64,000 nucleotides of DNA from contig NZ_JARZHG010000005.1 of the NCBI RefSeq assembly GCF_029946505.1, positions 62,001-126,000 on the forward strand, written 5' to 3'. Position numbers and translations under genes: made by a program. Positions 34,392 to 42,308 of this stretch are shown here, piece by piece. Position 1 is the first letter of the stretch; every line of letters starts with the position of its first letter. The stretch comes from Polyangium sp. y55x31 (GTDB lineage: Bacteria > Myxococcota_A > Polyangia > Polyangiales > Polyangiaceae). The notes beneath the pieces are model-generated. The model had not been told where the DNA came from, ran no database searches, and saw nothing but the letters and a program-made list of their open reading frames with translations.

Positions 34392-35132
34392 ATGCGCCTG
34401 CGAAAAACCGTTCTTTTTGTGCTCGCTCTCGCCACGGCCGGTTATGGCTGCAGCAAGTCGGATTCGACAGCCGGCGCGCCTGCCGATTCGAAGAACGCCG
34501 GGGCGCAGGGCGCCACGGCGGGCAAGGGGACGGATGCCTCCGCGAAGGCCACGGAAGAGCGCCTGACGAAGGCAGGCTGGACGATCGAGTCGAGCGAGGA
34601 TAACGGCGAGAACTGGCGTTCGCTTTACTTGAAGGTCTCGAAGGTCAAGGGCGACGACCAGCAGACGGCCAGAGTCTGGATCGACGCATTCGCGGAGCCG
34701 GCCGAAGGCGCGCCGAAGCCGGTGCTCACGCTGGGGAAGGGGACGCTGATCCGGTTCGGCTGGGAGCCCACGTCGGACAAGAAGCCCGCGCCGGATCTCG
34801 CGCCGTTCGCGAAGGACGTCGCCGCGATCTGCCCCCCGGAGAAGGCCACCGATAACCTCTTCAATGACTTCAAATTCGACGATGCCGTGAAGAAGTGGGG
34901 TCTGAGCGACAGCGGCAGCCGCGCGGGTGGCCGGCTCTCGCCGAGCGGCGTCGTGTACAACCACCGTTTCCTCTCGGGAGAGGCAGGCACGCTCGCGATC
35001 GAGATCGTCTATTATGAAAAGGCCCTCGCCGAGAAGGAGGCGCAGCTCGTCGGGACGTCGACGCTCATCGCCGTGGATGCGGACGACGAGGCCACGGCGA
35101 AGGAGCTGTACGGCATTCTCGGTGGGAGCTGA
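34392..35132 (+). CDS. lipoprotein of unknown function
   Basis: A 246-residue exported protein. GGAGGGG precedes ATG 34392. The signal peptide ends in ATAGYGC, a usable lipobox. A Ser/Ala/Gly-rich spacer of about 30 residues is followed by a globular domain (ATEERLTKAGWTIESSEDNG through YGILGGS) without recognisable motifs. Nothing in the neighbours fixes its role. Confidence 0.72.
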   Translation: MRLRKTVLFVLALATAGYGCSKSDSTAGAPADSKNAGAQGATAGKGTDASAKATEERLTKAGWTIESSEDNGENWRSLYLKVSKVKGDDQQTARVWIDAFAEPAEGAPKPVLTLGKGTLIRFGWEPTSDKKPAPDLAPFAKDVAAICPPEKATDNLFNDFKFDDAVKKWGLSDSGSRAGGRLSPSGVVYNHRFLSGEAGTLAIEIVYYEKALAEKEAQLVGTSTLIAVDADDEATAKELYGILGGS

Positions 35133-35185
35133 GCCGGGCCGCTCCGCCCGCTCGTGATCCGGGGGGCGAACCCCGCCGGTGTTCC

Positions 35186-35215
35186 TTGACAGGAAATGGC
35201 ATTGGGCGATAGGAC
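35186..35215 (+). promoter_or_regulatory. promoter for SGNH-like lipoprotein gene
   Basis: TTGACA (35186-35191), an 18-nt spacer and TAGGAC (35210-35215) lie 43 nt before ATG 35258. Confidence 0.55.
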
Positions 35216-35257
35216 TCGTACGGGTCGCTACAGCGCTTGCTTTTCCTGGAGGAATTC

Positions 35258-36487
35258 ATGAATCATCGTGGGTGGAGGGGCCTTTGGATTCCGCTCGTTC
35301 TGGCAGGCGTGGCCGCCGTGCTCGCGGCGGCCGGATGCTCGGATGACCCGTCGTCGTCGAATACGGGCGGAGCCGGCGGGACCGGCGCGGGAGGCAATGG
35401 CGGCGCGGGCGGCGGCGGGATGGGCGGCGCGGGCGGCGTCGGCGGGACGGGCGGCGGGGGCGGCGGGCTCGAGGAGCGTACGTCGGCGCGCATGTTCCTG
35501 TCCGGGCACAGCCTCACCGACAATCCCTTGCCCGATCACGTTCTGACCATCGCGCAGAGCCTCGGGAAGGATTTCAATTTCAACGAGCAGATCGGCATCG
35601 GCTCGCCCATCCGGGTGCGGACCAAAGGCGGGAGCTTCGATGCGCCGGGCTGGCCCGGATACAGCACCGGGAAAAACCGCGACGGCAGCGACATGAACGT
35701 GATCGAAGAGCTCCTCTCCCCGAAGACGCTCGGGCCCGGCGAGCTCTACGATACGCTCGTGATCACCGAGCGGCACGACATCCTGGGCACGATCTGGTGG
35801 GAGGATACGTTCGGCTTCCTGCGCCATTACCACGATCGATTGATCGACGGAAACCCGGCCGGGCACACGCTGTTTTACCATAGCTGGCTCGACGTCGACA
35901 AGAATGCCCCGGCGACGTGGATCGGCCACGAGAAGAACGCGCTTTACGCATGGGAATGCGTGGCGACCAAGGTGAACCTCTCGCTCGCGGCCGAGGGGCG
36001 GACCGACCGGGTGGAGGCGCTCCCCGCAGGCGCGGCGCTCGTCGCGCTCGTGGAGCGGATCCTGAACGACGAGGTGGCTGGCATCACGGGCACGACGGAG
36101 CAGAAGCTCGACATGATCTTCAGCGACAACGTGCACATGACGCCGCTCGGTGCGTATTACCTGGCGCTGGTCACGTACGCGTCGATCTTCCGCGCGTCGC
36201 CGGTCGGCGCGGCCGTCCCCGCGGAGATCAATGCCGAGCCGACGGCCGACATGCAGAAGATCGCCTGGGACTTCGTGAGCGCCTATTACAGCCAGCCGAC
36301 GCCGGGCGAGCACACGATGGAGGAATGCCGGTCCTTCATCTCGCAAAACGTATGCGTCTCGTTCTGGACCTTGCTGAACGAGCCCGGCCAGGTCGCCTCC
36401 TGCCAGGCGGATTTTGCGAACGCGAACGCGGAGCAGAACCCCTTCCGCTGGCCCGATCCGCAAATGAAGTTGTGGCCGGATCCGTAG
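35258..36487 (+). CDS. SGNH/GDSL-hydrolase-like lipoprotein with Gly-rich linker
   Basis: A 409-residue protein with GGAGGA before ATG 35258. Signal peptide and lipobox LAAAGC are followed by a Gly/Ala-rich linker at about 35-75 that is typical of myxobacterial surface lipoproteins. The catalytic domain has FLSGHSLTDN near residue 82, where GHSL replaces the usual GDSL block I. Near residue 290 is DNVHMTPLGAYYLALV, the Asp-x-x-His block. This suggests an extracytoplasmic esterase or a carbohydrate deacetylase. The substrate is unknown. Confidence 0.72.
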   Translation: MNHRGWRGLWIPLVLAGVAAVLAAAGCSDDPSSSNTGGAGGTGAGGNGGAGGGGMGGAGGVGGTGGGGGGLEERTSARMFLSGHSLTDNPLPDHVLTIAQSLGKDFNFNEQIGIGSPIRVRTKGGSFDAPGWPGYSTGKNRDGSDMNVIEELLSPKTLGPGELYDTLVITERHDILGTIWWEDTFGFLRHYHDRLIDGNPAGHTLFYHSWLDVDKNAPATWIGHEKNALYAWECVATKVNLSLAAEGRTDRVEALPAGAALVALVERILNDEVAGITGTTEQKLDMIFSDNVHMTPLGAYYLALVTYASIFRASPVGAAVPAEINAEPTADMQKIAWDFVSAYYSQPTPGEHTMEECRSFISQNVCVSFWTLLNEPGQVASCQADFANANAEQNPFRWPDPQMKLWPDP

Positions 36488-36497
36488 GAGGCCCCCC

Positions 36498-36536
36498 ATG
36501 GATCTCCGCGCGCTCCTCATGAAATCCTCGCCATGA
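36498..36536 (+). CDS. 12-codon leader ORF coupled to PLP-enzyme gene
   Basis: A short ORF, MDLRALLMKSSP, has the best ribosome binding site nearby (AGGAGG at 36486-36491, 6 nt before its ATG). Its TGA overlaps the ATG of the downstream gene (ATGA at 36533-36536). The downstream start itself has no binding site. A 14-bp imperfect duplication makes both proteins contain MKSSP. I infer translational coupling or a regulatory leader peptide; it is too short to prove by itself. Confidence 0.5.
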   Translation: MDLRALLMKSSP

Positions 36537-37753
36537 AATCATCGCCGCCACGCCCCGCCACCCTCGCGCTCCACGCAGGTTTGCCCGAGGGCGCCGCGCG
36601 TGCCGTGGGCGCGCCCATTTCGCCCCCCATCACGACCACGACGAGCTTCCACACGGCCCCGGACGCCGTGGGGTTTTCCGCGGCCGATCTCCAGGAGGCC
36701 GCTCCGCATTTCTACACGCGCTGGGGCAATCCCACGATCGAGCTTCTGGAGGGGCGGCTCGCCGCGCTCGAAGAAGGCGCGGCGGCCGTCTGCTTCGCGA
36801 GCGGAATGGGAGCGGTCTCGGCGCTTTTCTTTGCGAGGCTCGGCGCGGGCGCGCATCTCGTCCTTTCGGACGTGTGTTATGCCGGCGTCGCAGAGCTCGC
36901 GCACGAGACCCTGCCGCGCTTCGGAATCACCGTGACCACGACGAACACGGCCGATCCAGAATGCGTCGCAGCCGCGATCCGGCCCGGCGCGACGCGCCTC
37001 GTGCACATCGAGACGCCGGCGAACCCCATCTTGAAGCTCTCGGACATCGCGGCGGTCGCGGAGGTCGCGCACGCGGCCGGCGCCGAGCTGTCCGTCGATT
37101 CGACGATCGCGACCCCCATCGCGACCCGGCCCCTCGCGCTCGGCGCTGATTACGTCGTGCATTCGTTGACGAAATACATCTGCGGCCACGGTGACGCGAT
37201 CGCCGGCGCGGTCGTGGGGCGGAGCGCCGAGCGGATGGCAGCGCTGCGCAAGGAAGCGTTGATCCATTACGGCGCGGCCCTGCACCCGTTCGCGGCCTGG
37301 CTCGTCTTGCGCGGGCTGGAGACGCTCCCCGCGCGCATGCGTATCCACGAGGAGAACGCTCGGCGTGTGGCGACCTGGCTCGCCGCGCACCCGCGGGTCG
37401 CCGTGGTCCACTGGCCGGGCTTGTCGAGCCACCCGCAGCGCGCTCTCGCCGAGAGGCAAATGCAAAACGCCTCGGGCCTGCTCGCGTTCACGGTGAAGGA
37501 GGGCGGCCCCGCGCTCGCGCGGCAGCTCGCCGAGCGGCTGCGGGTCATTTCGTATGCCGTTTCGCTCGGGAAAACGAAGAGCCTGCTTTTCTACATCCCG
37601 ACGGACGACATCCTGCGCACGTCGTTCCGCCTCGCAGGAGAGCAGGAAGCCGCGTATCGAGCCGCGGCAGGGGATGGGGTCTTTCGATTGTCGGTGGGCC
37701 TCGAAGACCCGGACGATCTCATCGCCGATCTCGATCAGGCGCTCGGAGGCTGA
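36533..37753 (+). CDS. Cys/Met-metabolism PLP-dependent enzyme (cystathionine synthase/lyase or methionine gamma-lyase type)
   Basis: A 406-residue fold-type I PLP enzyme. The family blocks are YTRWGNPTIELLEGRLAALE, FASGMGAVSALFFARLGAG, VDSTIATP (usually VDNTFATP) with D189, and SLTKYICGHGD with the PLP Lys at 214. The C-terminal SLGKTKSLLFYIPT and RLSVGLEDPDDLIADLDQAL are typical. It is a cytosolic enzyme of sulfur amino-acid metabolism; the exact reaction (gamma-synthase, beta- or gamma-lyase) is not resolved. Translation probably depends on the leader ORF. Its last 19 bp overlap the convergent dioxygenase gene. Confidence 0.9.
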   Translation: MKSSPPRPATLALHAGLPEGAARAVGAPISPPITTTTSFHTAPDAVGFSAADLQEAAPHFYTRWGNPTIELLEGRLAALEEGAAAVCFASGMGAVSALFFARLGAGAHLVLSDVCYAGVAELAHETLPRFGITVTTTNTADPECVAAAIRPGATRLVHIETPANPILKLSDIAAVAEVAHAAGAELSVDSTIATPIATRPLALGADYVVHSLTKYICGHGDAIAGAVVGRSAERMAALRKEALIHYGAALHPFAAWLVLRGLETLPARMRIHEENARRVATWLAAHPRVAVVHWPGLSSHPQRALAERQMQNASGLLAFTVKEGGPALARQLAERLRVISYAVSLGKTKSLLFYIPTDDILRTSFRLAGEQEAAYRAAAGDGVFRLSVGLEDPDDLIADLDQALGG

Positions 37754-38595
37754 AACCCGCGCAGAGGTAGGTCCGGGCGCAGGAGCCAGTTGTCCGCGGG
37801 GTAAAACGCGTCGGCCTCGACGACGTGCACCGCATAGGCGTGTCGCGACCGCTCCGAGCGATTCTCCTCGCTTCGATGCGGCAAGAGCCCATGCAGCACG
37901 ACCAGCGTCCCGGCCGGGACTTCGAGGGGAATGGCGCCCTCCTCGACGAGGGGCGTCTCGTCCAGCACCTCGAAGCGCGTGCCGCCGCGCCCGTCCCGCA
38001 AAAAGCGCTTCTTGAGCCCCTGCCGATGGCCCCCGGGCACCACCCACAAGCAGCCATTCTCGATCGTCGCGTCCTCCAGCGCGAACCACAGGCCCGTCAC
38101 GGTCACCGGCTCCGTATAGAGGAACGTGGCGTCCTGGTGGCAAACGACCTCGCCGCCGATGTGGGGCTGCTTGAAGATGTACATCGATTGAATCAAGACC
38201 GGCCGCGAGAGGCCGAGCTCGGCCGTGAGCGTCGCGAGGCCGGGCGCGCGCGAGAATCGATCGAAGATGGGATCCAGATCGTGCATCGCGTGGCCGATCT
38301 TGTTCAGCGCGCGCTCCTTGGGCACGCGCAGGCGGCCGTCCGGACCGAGCGCGCCCTCTTCGAGGAAAAATCGGACCTTGTCGCCCGATTCGAGGAAATA
38401 GTCGTCGGAGGTGCGCGTCTGCTCGTGCGTGCTGAAGATCGAGCGGTGCGCCTCGGGGTCGAAGGTGGCGACGAGCTCCAAGGCGCGGCGCTTCAGCGCG
38501 ATGCACGCTTCGACCGAGACGAATCCAGGCAGGACGAGGAAACCGTCGCGCTGGAAGGCGTCGTGGCGCTCGGACGGGGCGATGGGCCGGGGCAT
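37735..38595 (-). CDS. PHYHD1-like phytanoyl-CoA dioxygenase family protein
   Basis: A 286-residue Fe(II)/2-oxoglutarate oxygenase. The facial triad is H153 and D155 in CHQDATFLYTEP, plus a distal His in LHGLLPHRSEENRS (about H240). An Arg-rich segment follows that should bind 2-oxoglutarate. Length and sequence (FQRDGFLVLPGFVSVEAC, then NGCLWVVPGGH) resemble eukaryotic PHYHD1 more than secondary-metabolism hydroxylases. The natural substrate of that group is uncertain. ATG 38595 is the first Met of the conserved region; the open frame extends upstream without similarity. It overlaps the convergent PLP gene. Confidence 0.88.
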   Translation of the reverse strand: MPRPIAPSERHDAFQRDGFLVLPGFVSVEACIALKRRALELVATFDPEAHRSIFSTHEQTRTSDDYFLESGDKVRFFLEEGALGPDGRLRVPKERALNKIGHAMHDLDPIFDRFSRAPGLATLTAELGLSRPVLIQSMYIFKQPHIGGEVVCHQDATFLYTEPVTVTGLWFALEDATIENGCLWVVPGGHRQGLKKRFLRDGRGGTRFEVLDETPLVEEGAIPLEVPAGTLVVLHGLLPHRSEENRSERSRHAYAVHVVEADAFYPADNWLLRPDLPLRGFQPPSA

Positions 38596-38721
38596 GGCTC
38601 GATTCTCGTAGCCCTCCCGGACCCGGCTGTCCACGGCTTCGCGGGGAGGCTCCTGCGGTATGCCGAGCCGTCGTGCGCGGCGGGTGTTGCGCGGGGTCGA
38701 ATCGAGGCTTACGCTGCGCCC

Positions 38722-39048
38722 ATGCATCGGCACCCCTGGCGAATCGTGCGCGCGCTCCGCGTGCTCTTCGCCTGCCTCATGCTGATGCTGCCGGCCACAC
38801 CGGCGCGCCACGCGCAGGTCGCTCCGGACGTGGTGGTCTTCGTCGCGTATGCGGGGGCGGCGCTGCAGGTCGCCGCGGCAGCGCGCGAGGTCGCGCCGGA
38901 AAACGCCGAGGCGTCGCGCGCCGAGATCGAGGCCCGGCTCACGAAGGCGGCCTCGTTCGTCCAGACGACGGCGCCTCTCCCGCCCGATCCGGGCGCCGCG
39001 TTCGTCCCCGCGGATCGCTGGCTCATTCATTGCGCTCTCCTCTGCTGA
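38722..39048 (+). CDS. small exported protein, hypothetical
   Basis: A 108-residue ORF. A basic start and hydrophobic segment (VRALRVLFACLMLMLPAT) form a likely signal peptide. An Ala-rich helix and a C-terminal RWLIHCALLC follow. Codon third positions are strongly GC, as in real genes here, but there is no clear ribosome binding site and no family. It is divergent from the dioxygenase gene. Confidence 0.45.
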   Translation: MHRHPWRIVRALRVLFACLMLMLPATPARHAQVAPDVVVFVAYAGAALQVAAAAREVAPENAEASRAEIEARLTKAASFVQTTAPLPPDPGAAFVPADRWLIHCALLC

Positions 39049-39097
39049 ATTCGACGGCCTTTCCCACGGCCTTCGATTCCACAGCAAGGAGAAAGCG

Positions 39098-39298
39098 ATG
39101 TCGCCTTTGGTCGATAGCCCTCGGAGGAGGGCCTGGCGGCGCTTCGTCCGCCGCCTGCTTCATTCGATTCGTTCCATGGGCCGGATTGGCCTCGTGCTCG
39201 GTTCGGCCATGTTTCCCGGAATGCCGCCCCCGCCGCCTCCGCCGCCTCCGCCGATCGAGGAGCAGGCGTCGGGCGGGAAAAAGCGCGCCGAACTCTAG
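39098..39298 (+). CDS. 66-residue basic protein with polyproline tract
   Basis: AAGGAG lies at ideal spacing before ATG 39098. The N-terminal 25 residues are Arg-rich (RRRAWRRFVRRLLHSIR), a short hydrophobic stretch follows, then ten consecutive Pro and a charged tail. The strong initiation site argues that it is expressed. The polyproline tract would need EF-P. Function unknown. Confidence 0.5.
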   Translation: MSPLVDSPRRRAWRRFVRRLLHSIRSMGRIGLVLGSAMFPGMPPPPPPPPPPIEEQASGGKKRAEL

Positions 39299-39356
39299 CG
39301 GCGGCATAACGGCGGGCCCGTCCACGCGGCCGTCGTTCTGTGCTACCTCACGCCGT

Positions 39357-40856
39357 ATGCTGCTCACCCGCGCCGAGTCCACCTCCTTCCGCGAGACCTC
39401 CCTCCACGCCGACGTCATGCGCTTCGTGCGCGCGCTCGAAGCCCGGAACGACCCGCGCCTCACCGTCACGACCTTCGGCACCTCGCCCGGCGGGCGCGAG
39501 CTGCCCCTTCTGATCCTCTCGAAAGACCGCGTCCGCACGCCCGAGCAGGCCCGCCGCAGCGAGCGCCCCGTCGTCCTCATGCTCGACGGCATCCACCCCG
39601 GCGAGGTCGAAGGCAAGGAGGCGAGCCTCGCGCTCGTGCGCGACCTGCTCGATGGCCGTCACCCCGATTGGCTCGATACGATCACGCTGCTCGTCGTCCC
39701 GCTCTTCAACCCGGACGGCAACGACGCGCTCGATCCTGCCAATCGGCGGCTCGAACTGAAAAAGCTCGCCGGACAGATCGGCCCCGTGGTCGGGACCCGC
39801 ACGCAGAGCCACGGCATCAACCTGAATCGTGATTACATGCGCCAGGCCGCGCCCGAGATGCGGGCCTTGCAAGACAACGTCTGCATTCCGTGGGCGCCCG
39901 ACCTCACGATCGACAACCACGCGACGAACGGCTCGGTGCACCGCTTCCACATGACCGTCGACGTACCCCACACCGTCGAATCGGGCCGGCGCGAGCCGAT
40001 CGATTTCATGCGCGAGCGCCTCGTCCCGGAGGTCATCGCCGCCGTCCGCGCGCGCGGGTTCGAGAGCGGCTGGTATGGCAATTTCGTGGAGGACGAGCGC
40101 GTGCTCGACGCGGGAGGGGAGGTCGACGAGGCGTCGGACGTGGGCCTCGGCTGGATGACGTACCCGCACCACCCGCGGTTCGGATCGAATTATCGCGGCC
40201 TCACGAACCGGCTCGATCTGCTGCTCGAATGTTATAGCTACCTGCCGTTCGAGGAGCGCGTTCGAACCGCGACCGCGTGGCAGATCGAGACGCTCTCCTG
40301 GGCAGCGAAGCACGCGGACGACATTCGCCAGGTCGTCGCGTCGAGCGCCGCGCCGCCGGAGAAGGTCGCCGTGCGGTATCGCCTCGATCGCATGGAGGCG
40401 CCGGTCGAGGTCCTGACGCGTTCGCCCCGCACGCTGGACGGCGTGCCCGCGACCGTCGAAATCCCCTATCTCGGGCGTTTCGTGGGCACCGTCGTGGTCG
40501 ATCGCCCGCGCGCTTACCTCGTGCCGCCTGCGATGGCCGAGCACCTGCGCAGGCACGGATTGCGCGTCGAGGCGGCGGAGGGCGTGCACGATGTCGAGGT
40601 CGCGCGCGTGACCTCGCTCGGCACGGAGGGAGGGCGCGGGATCCTCGAAGCGGCGGCCGTCGGCGAGGTGTCGGTGGAATGGCGGGAGGATCGACGGACC
40701 GTGCCCGCGGGATGGTCGCGCGTCGATACGAACCAGCCGCTCGGCGCGATCGCGGTGTATCTCTGCGAGCCCGAGAGCGACGACGGCGCGGTCGAAAACG
40801 GGGTTTTTCCGGTGCCCGCCGTCGGCGACGAGCACCCGGCGCTGCGCGTCCGTTGA
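39357..40856 (+). CDS. M14-family zinc carboxypeptidase
   Basis: A 499-residue protein. The zinc ligands of M14 peptidases are visible: H80 and E83 in DGIHPGEVEG and H188 in LTIDNHATNG. The substrate-binding motif GINLNRDY is at 153-160. No signal peptide is seen, so it may be cytosolic or exported by another route. The C-terminal 130 residues are beta-rich and not part of the peptidase core. By family it removes C-terminal amino acids or acts on modified peptides or peptidoglycan stems. Confidence 0.86.
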   Translation: MLLTRAESTSFRETSLHADVMRFVRALEARNDPRLTVTTFGTSPGGRELPLLILSKDRVRTPEQARRSERPVVLMLDGIHPGEVEGKEASLALVRDLLDGRHPDWLDTITLLVVPLFNPDGNDALDPANRRLELKKLAGQIGPVVGTRTQSHGINLNRDYMRQAAPEMRALQDNVCIPWAPDLTIDNHATNGSVHRFHMTVDVPHTVESGRREPIDFMRERLVPEVIAAVRARGFESGWYGNFVEDERVLDAGGEVDEASDVGLGWMTYPHHPRFGSNYRGLTNRLDLLLECYSYLPFEERVRTATAWQIETLSWAAKHADDIRQVVASSAAPPEKVAVRYRLDRMEAPVEVLTRSPRTLDGVPATVEIPYLGRFVGTVVVDRPRAYLVPPAMAEHLRRHGLRVEAAEGVHDVEVARVTSLGTEGGRGILEAAAVGEVSVEWREDRRTVPAGWSRVDTNQPLGAIAVYLCEPESDDGAVENGVFPVPAVGDEHPALRVR

Positions 40857-40946
40857 GCGCATGCGCGGGCGCCCCCGCGCGAAGACATCTCGGGTTGACA
40901 ACCACCTCCTCGAAGCAGACATGAGCCATGTGGTTCAGGAGAGGGG

Positions 40947-42290
40947 ATGGTGGAAAGATCAATCGGTCCGCCCGAGGACCCCATGCGCTTGCCGACCTGC
41001 GCCTGCGACACTCGAATCCCGCCGGAGCTCATTCAGAAGTGGCAAGGGGTCGTCGACCTCATTGCGGACATCGTGCGGGTCCCTGCCTCCCTGATCATGA
41101 AGGTCGATCCGCCGGAGATCGCCGTCCTCGTCGCGAGCCAGTCAAAAGGAAATCCCTACGAGCGTGGTGAAAAGGCGGCCCTCGACACCGGGCTCTACTG
41201 TGAGACCGTGATGACGACCCGAGAGCGTCTGCTCGTTCCCAACGCTCTGGTCGACGAGACCTGGAAGTGCAATCCCGACATCAAGCAGGGGATGGTGTCT
41301 TATCTCGGTTTTCCCATCACCTGGCCGAGCGGGGACATCTTCGGCACGATCTGCGTCCTCGATACCAAGGAGAACACTTACAGCGAGCCCTACCAGCGCC
41401 TCCTCTTGCAGTTCCGCGACGTGGTCGAGGCCGACCTCCGGATCTTGTGCGATTTCGACGCTCGGCTCGCCATGGAAGCCCGCGCGAGATTGGAAGAGTC
41501 GGAGCGAGCCCACCACGTCACGCTGCACGCGCTGGAAGACCTGAAGCGAGCGCAAGATGGGTTGCAAGCGAGCGAGCGTCAGCTTCAAGAGGCCGTCCGG
41601 CTGCGGGACGAGTTCCTCTCCATTGCCTCGCACGAGCTCCGCACGCCCATTGCCTCGCTGCAGCTCATGGTGCAGGCGCTCACCCGCGGCGTCGTGTCGC
41701 CCACGCCCGAGGCCACGCTCCGAGCCTTCGGCCTGGCCGAGCGGCAGATCGCGAGGCTGACCCGGCTCGTCGAGGAGCTGCTCGAAGTCTCGCGGATCCA
41801 GGCGGGGCGCCTCTCGTTCCAGTTCGAGTCGCTCGATCTCGTGGCCGTGGTCCGAGAGGTGGTGCAGCGCTTCGAGATTGAATTCGCCCGCGTCCGTTGC
41901 CCCCTGTCGTTCCGGTTCCATCAGCCCGTCATGGGTTTCTGGGATCGGAGCAAGCTCGAGCAGGTCGTGACGAACCTTCTCTCCAATGCGCTGAAGTTCG
42001 GCGCGGGCAAGCCCATCGAGATCACCGTCGAGGAGGCGCCGCCCGGGATCGGCCGGCTCGTCGTCACCGACCATGGAATCGGGATTCCTCCCGACCGCAT
42101 CGCGCGTATCTTCGAGCGCTTCGAGCGCGCCGTGCCCGCGCAGGCGTATGGCGGGCTGGGGCTCGGGCTTTACATCGTCCGCAGCATCGTCGATGCGCTG
42201 GGAGGCACCGTGCGGGCAGAGAGCGTGCTCGGCAGCGGATCGACGTTCACCGTGGAGCTACCCTGCGCCGGGCCGTCGTCCGCGAGCTGA
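40947..42290 (+). CDS. GAF-domain sensor histidine kinase
   Basis: A 447-residue soluble kinase. A GAF domain covers about 30-165 (TGLYCETVMTTRERLLVPNA, YLGFPITWPSGDIFGTICV). A coiled coil at 175-220 leads into HisKA with ASHELRTPIASLQ, H229 being the phospho-acceptor. The HATPase has NLLSNALKFG (N box), VTDHGIGIPP (G1), FERFERA (F) and GGLGLGLYIV (G2). No transmembrane helix is present, so it senses a cytosolic signal. The GAF sequence resembles light or small-molecule sensors with Cys, but no specific ligand can be named. No response regulator is adjacent. AGGAGAGGGG precedes ATG 40947. Confidence 0.92.
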   Translation: MVERSIGPPEDPMRLPTCACDTRIPPELIQKWQGVVDLIADIVRVPASLIMKVDPPEIAVLVASQSKGNPYERGEKAALDTGLYCETVMTTRERLLVPNALVDETWKCNPDIKQGMVSYLGFPITWPSGDIFGTICVLDTKENTYSEPYQRLLLQFRDVVEADLRILCDFDARLAMEARARLEESERAHHVTLHALEDLKRAQDGLQASERQLQEAVRLRDEFLSIASHELRTPIASLQLMVQALTRGVVSPTPEATLRAFGLAERQIARLTRLVEELLEVSRIQAGRLSFQFESLDLVAVVREVVQRFEIEFARVRCPLSFRFHQPVMGFWDRSKLEQVVTNLLSNALKFGAGKPIEITVEEAPPGIGRLVVTDHGIGIPPDRIARIFERFERAVPAQAYGGLGLGLYIVRSIVDALGGTVRAESVLGSGSTFTVELPCAGPSSAS

Positions 42291-42308
42291 AAAACGCCGG
42301 ACGGGGTG

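Noticed and set aside
40895-40923. TTGACA at 40895 as a promoter for the histidine kinase
   Set aside because: The -10 position reads GACATG, which does not fit the TAGnnn pattern seen elsewhere. The nearby AACCAC/GTGGTT arms are short and 24 nt apart.
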